Shown: positions 1 through 4,457, counted from the stretch's first letter. The stretch is 6,070 bases of DNA from Nitrospira sp. (GCA_015904075.1 JABMDH010000095.1:24334-30403); one strand, 5' to 3'. The notes: generated from the letters alone by a model not told the origin. Numbers and translations are program-made.

Positions 1-582
1 CCCTTCGGCCACCGCGGCGGTGTTGCTGTTCATTACCATATTGACGAGAGCCTTCACGGTCGCGGCTTTTCCTGCAGGACCGATGTAGCGGACGGTTGTG
101 CCCATGGCGTCGAGGACCGGCCTGGCCCGGTCGAAGGCGTTCGGTGTGCCGCCGCACATGAGATAGAGCGTGCCGTGACGTGCTTGGGCGATGCTACCGG
201 CCATACAGGCTTCTATGCTGGCTCCGCCGCGCACGGCGACCAGCTGGTCGATGTCGCAATGAACGTTCGGTGAGAGCGTTGCGCAATTAATGAATAAGCG
301 GTTGTGCGCATGGGTGAGCAGCGAGGTCTCGTCTTGTTCGGCGAAGATCGCGCGCATGGCCTGATCGTTCGATACGGCGGTGATGATGACGGAGGAGGTT
401 TGGGCGACCGCTGCGGGGGTGTGTGCTTGTGTGATGTGGAGTTGTTCAGCCAGGTCCGCCGCCGCTGAGGAATGAAGATCAAAGATCGACGTCAGCTGAA
501 AGCCCATCTCGCTCAGGCGGCGCGCCATATTGGCGCCCATGCGTCCCACGCCGACGAAGCCGACGCGAAATTGGTTCTGCAT
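1..582 (-). CDS. 3-hydroxyisobutyrate dehydrogenase-family NAD(P)-dependent oxidoreductase (partial, C-terminus outside window)
   Basis: This is the first 194 residues of a beta-hydroxyacid dehydrogenase of the HIBADH / 6-phosphogluconate-dehydrogenase-like family, cytosolic enzymes that oxidise or reduce short hydroxy acids or semialdehydes with NAD(P). Seen in the sequence: a Rossmann nucleotide-binding start (GFVGVGRMGANMARRL, residues 8-23), a segment FINCATLSP (97-105) where the family usually has a DxST-type motif, the substrate-loop region EACMAGS (124-130), and the catalytic-lysine motif GPAGKAATVKALVN with K177 and N181. The frame is open to the window edge; about 100 residues, the helical C-terminal domain, should follow. 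The ATG at 582 is preceded by AGGGAGA at a good distance. The substrate loop is atypical (family DAPVSGG), so the exact substrate cannot be named. It lies downstream of two other minus-strand genes but probably has its own promoter. Confidence 0.9.
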   Translation of the reverse strand, partial: MQNQFRVGFVGVGRMGANMARRLSEMGFQLTSIFDLHSSAAADLAEQLHITQAHTPAAVAQTSSVIITAVSNDQAMRAIFAEQDETSLLTHAHNRLFINCATLSPNVHCDIDQLVAVRGGASIEACMAGSIAQARHGTLYLMCGGTPNAFDRARPVLDAMGTTVRYIGPAGKAATVKALVNMVMNSNTAAVAEG

Positions 583-630
583 ACGGGGTCTCCCTAAGAA
601 GTCTCACGGTACAGATACTGTGTCGGGGAG

Positions 631-662
631 ATTGTACACAGATGCGATGGCTTGCGCATCTG
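631..662 (-). promoter_or_regulatory. Candidate -10 box with adjacent palindromic operator upstream of the dehydrogenase gene
   Basis: On the minus strand a TACAAT box (631-636) lies about 50 bp upstream of the dehydrogenase ATG. Directly upstream of it is a perfect inverted repeat, CAGATGCG (639-646), 8-nt spacer, CGCATCTG (655-662). No good -35 hexamer is present at 16-18 bp, and the palindrome occupies that place. This layout fits a regulator-controlled promoter. The repeat could instead be a weak hairpin terminator for the gene ending at 756, but no T-run follows it. Confidence 0.4.
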
Positions 663-755
663 CCATTAGGATGGAATGAATTCGAGCGTCTTTTTACAGG
701 ATGCTTCGTGTGGAAGGGCTGATGGCATCGTGCGAAGGCACAGGGCGTACCTGCC

Positions 756-941
756 TTATCCCATTGCAGCCCAGATCTTTTGCGCGTTTTCACCTGTAAA
801 GGTGACATCGTCCTGCGACGAAGAGCTGCGTTCAAAATAGAGGCGGAGCATGCCTGCGCCAAAATGCGCCTCTCGAACCAGGTCGAGGTTGATGGCCATT
901 TCACCGGGACGTTCTTCGTTCTTCACTTTGACAAACCGCAT
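756..941 (-). CDS. Small uncharacterised protein, 61 residues
   Basis: I do not recognise this protein. The open frame extends further upstream, but the ATG at 941 is chosen because AGGAGG lies 8 bases before it; the upstream part is not protein-like and overlaps the glycosyltransferase gene. The product starts MRFVKVKNEERPGEMAINLD and ends ENAQKIWAAMG. It alternates short strands (RFVKV, MAINLD, LRLYFE, DVTFT) and finishes with a short helix. That pattern resembles small FlbD-like beta proteins in general shape only; I see no motif that assigns a function. There is no signal peptide or membrane segment. A sigma70-like promoter lies about 85 bp upstream, so it can be transcribed separately from the glycosyltransferase. 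No clear T-rich terminator follows. Confidence 0.75.
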   Translation of the reverse strand: MRFVKVKNEERPGEMAINLDLVREAHFGAGMLRLYFERSSSSQDDVTFTGENAQKIWAAMG

Positions 942-1023
942 GATTCTGTCCTCCTTTGAACATGACGTGGCGGAGATCAGCCGCAAGGCCGCTCCATATC
1001 CCGTTCTCTGTGTTGCGTAATCT

Positions 1024-1052
1024 AAAATAGGCAGCCTGCCGAAGTGAGTCAA
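1024..1052 (-). promoter_or_regulatory. Sigma70-like promoter of the 61-residue protein gene
   Basis: The minus strand reads TTGACT (1047-1052), a spacer of exactly 17 bp, then TATTTT (1024-1029). The -35 box matches five of six consensus bases and the -10 box four of six. The start codon at 941 is roughly 75 nt downstream of the expected transcription start. A small palindrome, GGCAG-C-CTGCC (1030-1040), sits between the two boxes and could be an operator. Confidence 0.5.
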
Positions 1053-1111
1053 CTGAAACGCGAGTTCTGATTGGAGATCCGGGACCGGGGTCGAAGGCAG
1101 GATGCGACAAC

Positions 1112-1837
1112 TCAGCGGCGACCATCGTACCAGACGGATAGGTGTTTCTTGTTCGTCAAGGTTTGGCGTCGGTTGAGCAACATTCGCAGCATTTGTCCGG
1201 CGATTTCGCGTGCGGAATAGAGAGATATCTTGCGTGGCGAGGTGTCGAGCGGGTGCGTTGTTAGAATAATGAACTTCAGATTGCGCTGACGCCCCCATTT
1301 CGACAATCGTTTACTGAGATCGATTTCTTCCAGTGCGTAGAGTTCTTGACTGAATCCGCCGACTTCCACAAAGGCATCCCGGCGGCATACCATCAGGGCG
1401 CCGGCGGCCCAGTGAAGCAGGACCGAGATCTGTGTCCAGAATCGCAAGATTCCATCTGCCCACCAGGGTAATCCCGGCATGGAGAGCGTGCTGCCGCAGC
1501 CCACATAGGTCTTGGACTTTATGACATGCAGAATGTCGCCCAGTAATTCAGGGCTGAGTACACTGTCGGCATCCAAAAACAGCAGCCAGTCACCGGTTGC
1601 TACAGCCGCTCCGGCATTACGCGCCCGGCCGATCTGATTGATCGGTTCAAACACCACCTGTGCGCCTGCTTGTTTGGCCAGGCAGGCGGTGTTGTCGGTG
1701 GAATTATTGTCGGCCACAATAATTTCCCATGTGACGCCGGAAGCGGAGTGTGCAGTCAGTGCGTCGGTTACGGATCGAAGACAGCGTTCTATCAGCTGTG
1801 CTTCATTGAATGCTGGAATGATGATGGAGAGCCGCAT
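1112..1837 (-). CDS. Family 2 glycosyltransferase (GT-A fold)
   Basis: A 241-residue GT2 enzyme that should transfer a sugar from a nucleotide-sugar donor to an unknown acceptor at the cytoplasmic side of the membrane. Seen: the N-terminal nucleotide-binding strand MRLSIIIPAFNE (1-12), the ADNNSTDNT loop (42-50), the metal-binding DAD in LLFLDADS (residues 89-91), GGF (160-162), and an acidic EEID (170-173) at the place of the catalytic base motif. The C-terminus is a basic amphipathic stretch ending WYDGRR, which I recall from a group of short bacterial GT2 proteins. It is full length for such single-domain enzymes and has no transmembrane tail, though the segment around 137-150 is hydrophobic. 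The ATG at 1837 has only a poor ribosome binding site; no better start is visible. No sugar-pathway genes accompany it, so acceptor and pathway stay open. Confidence 0.9.
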   Translation of the reverse strand: MRLSIIIPAFNEAQLIERCLRSVTDALTAHSASGVTWEIIVADNNSTDNTACLAKQAGAQVVFEPINQIGRARNAGAAVATGDWLLFLDADSVLSPELLGDILHVIKSKTYVGCGSTLSMPGLPWWADGILRFWTQISVLLHWAAGALMVCRRDAFVEVGGFSQELYALEEIDLSKRLSKWGRQRNLKFIILTTHPLDTSPRKISLYSAREIAGQMLRMLLNRRQTLTNKKHLSVWYDGRR

Positions 1838-1865
1838 GGTGCAATGGAGCCTGGTGATCCTTCCG

Positions 1866-1871
1866 AGTATA
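1866..1871 (-). promoter_or_regulatory. Candidate -10 box for the glycosyltransferase gene
   Basis: The minus strand reads TATACT (1866-1871), about 28 bp upstream of the ATG at 1837. It is a strong -10 match, but no convincing -35 hexamer lies 16-18 bp upstream. The untranslated leader would be about 20 nt. Confidence 0.3.
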
Positions 1872-1975
1872 GCGCTTCTGACAGTTTCTTGATGATGCCA
1901 TCGTTGCCATGGACAGGGCTATTGAGACAGGATATAGCATGGGCTGTTCTCCACGACATCACCAGGAGGGATTGT

Positions 1976-2272
1976 ATGCCAAAACGAGTGCGGACCGGAC
2001 TGACGCGCAGCGATATTCTGGACCGATATATCGAACGGGTTAAGCAGCAGTTGGTAAAGTTCCAGCCGTTTTTGTCCCGCAAACGTGGTGGTGCGTCACT
2101 GGAGGACTTTGACGAGGCTGCAGAGGAATTGATCGGATCAGTGTTCGGCGCGGCGTCGAATGAGGCTGAGGCGTACGTGTATGCGAAGACGGGCGAGTCA
2201 GCCCTACTACCGGAAGAGGCGCAAGAGAGTGGAACACACAATGTCGAGCGCGAAAGAAAACCAGCAGACTGA
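1976..2272 (+). CDS. Uncharacterised protein, 98 residues, with possibly altered C-terminus
   Basis: I do not recognise this protein with certainty. The longer open frame begins upstream inside the antisense of the glycosyltransferase gene, so the ATG at 1976 is chosen: AGGAGGG lies 5 bases before it. The product is soluble and mostly helical, starting MPKRVRTGLTRSDILDRYIE, with a basic middle (SRKRGG, 35-40) and an acidic helix (LEDFDEAAEELIGSVF, 42-57) followed by EAEAYVYAKTGES and LPEEAQESGTH. No catalytic motif, signal peptide or membrane segment is visible. Its last residues (after about residue 92) coincide with the point where an oppositely oriented reading frame from 2309 stops looking like a protein, so the natural C-terminus may have been lost to a deletion. 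It is divergent from the glycosyltransferase gene, 138 bp away. Confidence 0.7.
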   Translation: MPKRVRTGLTRSDILDRYIERVKQQLVKFQPFLSRKRGGASLEDFDEAAEELIGSVFGAASNEAEAYVYAKTGESALLPEEAQESGTHNVERERKPAD

Positions 2273-2309
2273 CCACACCGAGTGCCTTTACACAGACGGC
2301 ATGCTTCAT
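2253..2309 (-). pseudogene. Orphaned 5' end of a secreted-protein gene (signal peptide only)
   Basis: The minus strand carries TAAGGAGGATCGAC and then ATG at 2309, a near-ideal ribosome binding site and start. The first 19 codons read MKHAVCVKALGVVSLLVFF, a typical signal-peptide start: basic N-terminus, then a hydrophobic core. From residue 20 on (RARHCVFHS...) the frame is arginine-, histidine-, serine- and proline-rich, ends at 2040, and is antisense to the 98-residue protein gene. The simplest reading is that only the start of the gene is left after a deletion joined it to the end of its neighbour. It could still be expressed as a short or chimeric peptide. Confidence 0.35.
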
Positions 2310-2507
2310 GTCGATCCTCCTTATATAGGCTAGGCGCGGGTGGGGATGCTAAATGGACGCGAGTGTACTCCACTGTTTGTGAATATGAAATGGGCAATCA
2401 AACAAGCGGGAAATTAAACAGTCAGAGAAAAGCACGAGACATGAATCGATACCGATCCACAAACGCTTCGGTCGGCGTCCAATCGGGATCATGTACAGGA
2501 GGACCGT
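2310..2507. other. Gene-free stretch between the 2309 start and the RsbRD-type gene
   Basis: About 200 bp with no convincing reading frame. The frames crossing it are rich in Arg, Ser and Cys and lack a ribosome binding site. The part next to 2310 should hold the promoter of the minus-strand remnant starting at 2309; I cannot assign boxes with confidence. Confidence 0.4.
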
Positions 2508-2531
2508 CAGGCATTACCTGGGTAATGCCTG
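2508..2531 (-). terminator. Near-perfect palindrome overlapping the stop codon of the RsbRD-type gene
   Basis: Arms of 11 bp, CAGGCATTACC (2508-2518) and GGTAATGCCTG (2521-2531), are separated by 2 bp. The TAA stop of the minus-strand gene (2514-2516) lies inside it. In RNA it would form a strong hairpin at the 3' end of the reading frame. No T-run follows on either strand, so a classic intrinsic terminator is not supported; a 3'-end stabilising hairpin or a protein-binding palindrome is equally possible. Confidence 0.4.
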
Positions 2532-3005
2532 GTGATCGCCTTTGCGTCTGCGGTACTGGCTTCCTACGCGGTTGCGCTCTTGGTCGTAGCCGACGGCGGC
2601 GTAGTATAGCGCACGATCGAAGAAGTGATCGAGCATCTGGAGCAACTCCAGCTTCCCGTTTAATTCCATCGCATTATCGGCAAGACCTTCACGATCGATA
2701 AAAGCACGCACATGTTCCTTGGTGGCGGTAATGGCCCAGAAGAAGTGGCTATAGCCGACGCCCTGTTGGACGCGTGTGGCTCCCAGCTCAGTGTAACGCC
2801 GGGCCAACTGGTCTTCGGTCTTGTGCAGCAGCCAGTCGCTCAGATTACGGTAGATCTCGCGGGTCCGGGCTTCAAGTTCGTCCGAAGGGACCTTGTGCAA
2901 ATCGCTACATTGGGGGGCGCTCCATACTTTCTCGCTAAGCTCGCGGGAAAGGTCTTCAGCGTGTTTCTCGATGAGCTGAATGAGTCGGACAGCCAATGCC
3001 GGCAT
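2514..3005 (-). CDS. Stand-alone RsbRD N-terminal-type sensor domain protein
   Basis: A 163-residue all-helical protein that matches, by my reading, the N-terminal domain of RsbRD-type RsbT co-antagonists (RsbRD_N). In stressosome proteins that domain precedes a STAS domain and serves as a sensory module. Seen: LIQLIEKHAEDLSREL (8-23), EIYRNLSDWLL (50-60), RYTELGATRVQQGVGYSH (70-87), and LELLQMLDHFFDRALYYAAVGYD (119-141). After residue 141 there is a short basic, probably unstructured tail (RNRVGSQYRRRKGD) and no STAS or kinase domain. The ATG at 3005 has GAGGAGGT a few bases upstream. No RsbT, RsbS or anti-sigma gene is nearby, so a role in general stress response is inference; it may act as a stand-alone signalling partner. 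It is transcribed away from the X/PilZ repeat locus. Confidence 0.75.
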   Translation of the reverse strand: MPALAVRLIQLIEKHAEDLSRELSEKVWSAPQCSDLHKVPSDELEARTREIYRNLSDWLLHKTEDQLARRYTELGATRVQQGVGYSHFFWAITATKEHVRAFIDREGLADNAMELNGKLELLQMLDHFFDRALYYAAVGYDQERNRVGSQYRRRKGDHQALPR

Positions 3006-3016
3006 GGGGTACCTCC

Positions 3017-3130
3017 TCTAGGGGTTAGCGGTGGCCAATTGTAGCTCTCCCCTCTGATGGAACGCAAGCCGATCGATCTTCATTCATTGGGAGAACCATC
3101 AGATCTCATTAGGGGGGAGATACCCCTAGA
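3017..3130 (-). promoter_or_regulatory. Repeat-rich leader of the RsbRD-type gene
   Basis: Three sets of inverted repeats lie upstream of the start at 3005. TCTAGGGGT (3017-3025) pairs perfectly with ACCCCTAGA (3122-3130). TCTGATGG (3053-3060) pairs with CCATCAGA (3096-3103). TAGGGG (3110-3115) pairs with CCCCTA (3123-3128). On the minus-strand transcript the copy nearest the gene directly abuts the GAGGAGG ribosome binding site, so a fold could control access to it. The actual transcription start is unknown, so some repeats may be DNA operators instead. Confidence 0.35.
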
Positions 3131-3139
3131 ATTGCGAAT

Positions 3140-3166
3140 TTGCTGGATTTATTGATAGGTTATAGA
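3140..3166 (+). promoter_or_regulatory. Weak candidate promoter for the first X gene
   Basis: TTGCTG (3140-3145) and TATAGA (3161-3166) are separated by 15 bp, shorter than ideal. The -10 box is good and the region is AT-rich. The X start at 3212 is about 40 nt downstream of the expected transcription start. Confidence 0.25.
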
Positions 3167-3211
3167 TGCAATTGAGGTGTCGAGAGTAACTGGCATGACA
3201 GGAGGTGGAAT

Positions 3212-3481
3212 ATGGCGTATCCAACCAATTCCGTCATGGCGCGGATTCTGTGGTGTCGAAGGCAGAAAAGGCGGGCGAGTGGGCAGCTTGATTTAGAAGA
3301 ATGGGCTGCTGAAGAAGAGGGCCTCCGGGACGCGCTTGGCAATCAAGATCACTCCCATCAATATCGAGGTGCTTCACACGAGGTGTTCATGCGATATGCG
3401 ATCGGGCTTCAGGATGGGCGTGTATTGCTTCGCACCGGCGCCGTCGGACTCCAGTTCAGATTGCCCGGAAGGTTGCACTAG
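3212..3481 (+). CDS. Uncharacterised protein X, copy 1 (89 residues)
   Basis: I do not recognise this family. The ATG at 3212 has AGGAGG 6 bases upstream, so it is very likely translated. Residues 9-89 (from MARILWCRRQ) are shared with a second copy at 4212-4457; residues 1-8 (MAYPTNSV) are unique to this copy. Layout: a basic start (WCRRQKRRASG), an acidic helix (LDLEEWAAEEEGLRDAL), a polar linker, then an extended, probably beta-rich C-terminal part with LQDGRVLLRTGAVG and QFRLPG. There is no signal peptide or membrane segment. Comparing the copies codon by codon over 81 residues gives 16 replacement and 16 silent codon differences, with third positions clearly enriched, which supports this frame as the coding one. 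It precedes a PilZ gene in both repeat units, which hints at a link with c-di-GMP signalling, but that is inference. Confidence 0.75.
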   Translation: MAYPTNSVMARILWCRRQKRRASGQLDLEEWAAEEEGLRDALGNQDHSHQYRGASHEVFMRYAIGLQDGRVLLRTGAVGLQFRLPGRLH

Positions 3482-3878
3482 CTCGCATGACGTGCGTTCC
3501 TTGTGAAGCGTATTACGTATCTCGCAAGCGACAATCAGGCGTGCTTTTTCCGTCTTGAGTTTCACGCTTCACGAGTAACACAATTCCATGCGATGTTGTA
3601 GCCGTCTATTTTTGTGTAATCGCGTGTTGCCACGCGCAGGGGTGTATTTACCAAGTCGATCATCAGTCAATCGGGTGGTCTCGCTCAAAACGGGTCCTCG
3701 GTTGATTGATTTATGGTGAGAGGCACTGGTGAATTGAGTGAGGTACGCCGGGTTCTTATTCCTTTGTGGGGTGACATCCCCTTCACACGGGGTATGACCG
3801 TGAATGTGGTTGCTCCTGTATTCTTCTGGGACTGAACCAGAATGCTGAATTGATTCGCAAAAAATGGCGACCAACTCT
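3482..3878 (+). other. Noncoding spacer between X copy 1 and PilZ copy 1
   Basis: About 400 bp with no supported gene. It is homologous to 4458-4799. Antisense open frames exist in both spacers and look alike at their starts, but indels put them in different frames farther in, so they are not conserved as protein. Contents worth naming: an 8-bp inverted repeat GTGAAGCG / CGCTTCAC just after X (3505-3573 region), heptamers TTTCACG-CTTCACG-AGTAACA (3560-3580), and a GGGG/CCCC/GGGG block (3768-3792). Confidence 0.6.
3768..3792 (+). promoter_or_regulatory. Alternating G4/C4/G4 block, possible two-state hairpin, unit 1
   Basis: GGGG (3768-3771), CCCC (3778-3781) and GGGG (3789-3792) can form either of two mutually exclusive hairpins that share the CCCC strand. 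The block and its lead-in TTATTCCTTTGTGGGGTGAC are among the best conserved parts of the spacer, and the same arrangement recurs at 4690-4714. It lies 127-150 bp upstream of PilZ copy 1. No T-run follows, so an attenuator is speculative. Confidence 0.3.
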
Positions 3879-3914
3879 ATGATGAATCCCACTATGAACA
3901 AATGTGGAGCATAA
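3879..3914 (+). CDS. Possible 11-codon leader peptide upstream of PilZ copy 1
   Basis: ATGATG at 3879 opens a frame MMNPTMNKCGA ending with TAA at 3912-3914, four bases before the PilZ copy 1 ATG at 3919. It arose because the PilZ start region is duplicated here: 3879-3900 matches 3919-3940 with three mismatches at a 40-bp offset. The offset is not a multiple of three, so this copy runs into a stop. The spacing would allow translational coupling to PilZ copy 1. No good ribosome binding site precedes it, so translation is uncertain. Confidence 0.3.
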   Translation: MMNPTMNKCGA

Positions 3915-3918
3915 CACG

Positions 3919-4272
3919 ATGATGAAACCTACGATGAACAGTCGAAAATCTTATGAGCCCATCGATAACCGGTTCGCTGAACGTGTGGTTGTCACGTGCC
4001 GAGTACGTTATATCGGTGAAATCTCGACGCAGCCTCACCAAGGAGAAGGACTGACCAAAAATTTGTCCGTGTCCGGATGCAAAATCATCAGCGACAGTCC
4101 CGTGACGCGTGGGACATTGTTAACTCTCACGATCGCACTTCCCGACGAATTGCCGCCGCTCGTTTTGAGTTCTGCACATGTTGTCTGGGTGTCTGGCTGT
4201 CAGTCATCCTCATGGCGCGAATTTTATGGTGTCGAAGGCAAACAAAGCGGGCAAGCGAGCGGCTTGATTTAG
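3919..4272 (+). CDS. PilZ-domain protein copy 1, C-terminally truncated
   Basis: PilZ domains bind the second messenger c-di-GMP. This 117-residue copy keeps both binding motifs: RxxxR (RFAER, residues 18-22) and NxSxxG (NLSVSG, 48-53), and the beta-barrel strands up to AHVVWVSGCQSS (97). It is identical to PilZ copy 2 at 86 of the first 97 residues, with 23 silent against 11 replacement codon differences. After residue 97 the repeat junction replaces the usual last strand and C-terminal helix with SWREFYGVEGKQSGQASGLI, which is the second X gene read in another frame. ATG 3919 is chosen because it matches the copy 2 start; GGAG lies 9 bases upstream. A GTG at 3904 is in frame but has no ribosome binding site. 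Whether the shortened barrel folds and binds c-di-GMP is unknown. Confidence 0.75.
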   Translation: MMKPTMNSRKSYEPIDNRFAERVVVTCRVRYIGEISTQPHQGEGLTKNLSVSGCKIISDSPVTRGTLLTLTIALPDELPPLVLSSAHVVWVSGCQSSSWREFYGVEGKQSGQASGLI

Positions 4273-4457
4273 AAGAATGGGCTGCTGAAGAAGAGGGCCT
4301 CCGGGACGCGCTTCGCAATCTAGATCACTCTCAACAATATCGCAGTAGTCCGCCCGAGGTGCTCATGCGGTATACGATTGGATTTCAGGACGGGTGTGTG
4401 TTGCTTCGCACTGGCGCCGTCGGACTTCAGTTCAGGTTGCCCGGCAGGTCGCACTAG
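4212..4457 (+). CDS. Uncharacterised protein X, copy 2 (81 residues, original start lost)
   Basis: This is the second X copy, identical to copy 1 at 65 of 81 residues and still fully open to the same TAG stop. The duplication junction removed the original start and its ribosome binding site; the first usable ATG is at 4212, the internal Met of copy 1. That ATG lies inside PilZ copy 1, overlapping it by 61 bases in the -1 frame, and has no Shine-Dalgarno sequence. Translation would need reinitiation, coupling, or a -1 shift out of PilZ copy 1. Half of the changed codons are silent, which fits selection on the protein, although that could mostly reflect copy 1. A small hairpin CCCGC-N11-GCGGG (4458-4478) follows the stop. 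It may be a decaying pseudogene. Confidence 0.5.
   Translation: MARILWCRRQTKRASERLDLEEWAAEEEGLRDALRNLDHSQQYRSSPPEVLMRYTIGFQDGCVLLRTGAVGLQFRLPGRSH

Larger units (their letters stand above)
3234..4209 (+). repeat. Tandem repeat unit 1 (X gene - spacer - PilZ)
   Basis: This 976-bp segment is homologous to 4210-5090 along its whole length. It starts inside X copy 1 (TCATGGCGCG) and ends inside PilZ copy 1 (CAGTCATCC). Coding parts differ at roughly 12-15% of bases; the spacer differs more and is about 95 bp longer here, partly from one extra stretch around 3690-3745 and from a 40-bp duplication at the PilZ start. Confidence 0.9.

Noticed and set aside
901..1125. Minus-strand frame of 74 codons between the glycosyltransferase and the 61-residue protein
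   Set aside because: No ribosome binding site, no protein-like pattern, and it spans the promoter of the small gene.
1792..2397. Minus-strand frame of about 200 codons
   Set aside because: It is antisense to the 98-residue protein gene and overlaps the glycosyltransferase start; composition is Ser/Arg/Pro-rich and no ribosome binding site precedes it.
2712..3044. Plus-strand frame with a glycine- and valine-rich start (MFLGGGNGPEEVAIADALLD)
   Set aside because: It is entirely antisense to the RsbRD-type gene, which has the better ribosome binding site and recognisable family pattern.
3374..3565. Minus-strand frame starting with MKLKTEKARLIVACEIRNTL
   Set aside because: GTG start without a ribosome binding site, mostly antisense to X copy 1, and not kept in the homologous part of unit 2.
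3569..3901. Antisense open frame in the unit 1 spacer, similar at its start to an antisense frame at 4454-4813
   Set aside because: The similarity follows from the DNA duplication. Around the G4/C4 block the two frames read the homologous bases in different phases, so the protein is not conserved.
3740..3910. c-di-GMP (GEMM) riboswitch upstream of PilZ
   Set aside because: The characteristic conserved cores of that riboswitch are not present; only simple G/C hairpins are seen.
3904..3918. GTG at 3904 as start of PilZ copy 1
   Set aside because: No ribosome binding site upstream, and PilZ copy 2 begins at the position equivalent to 3919.
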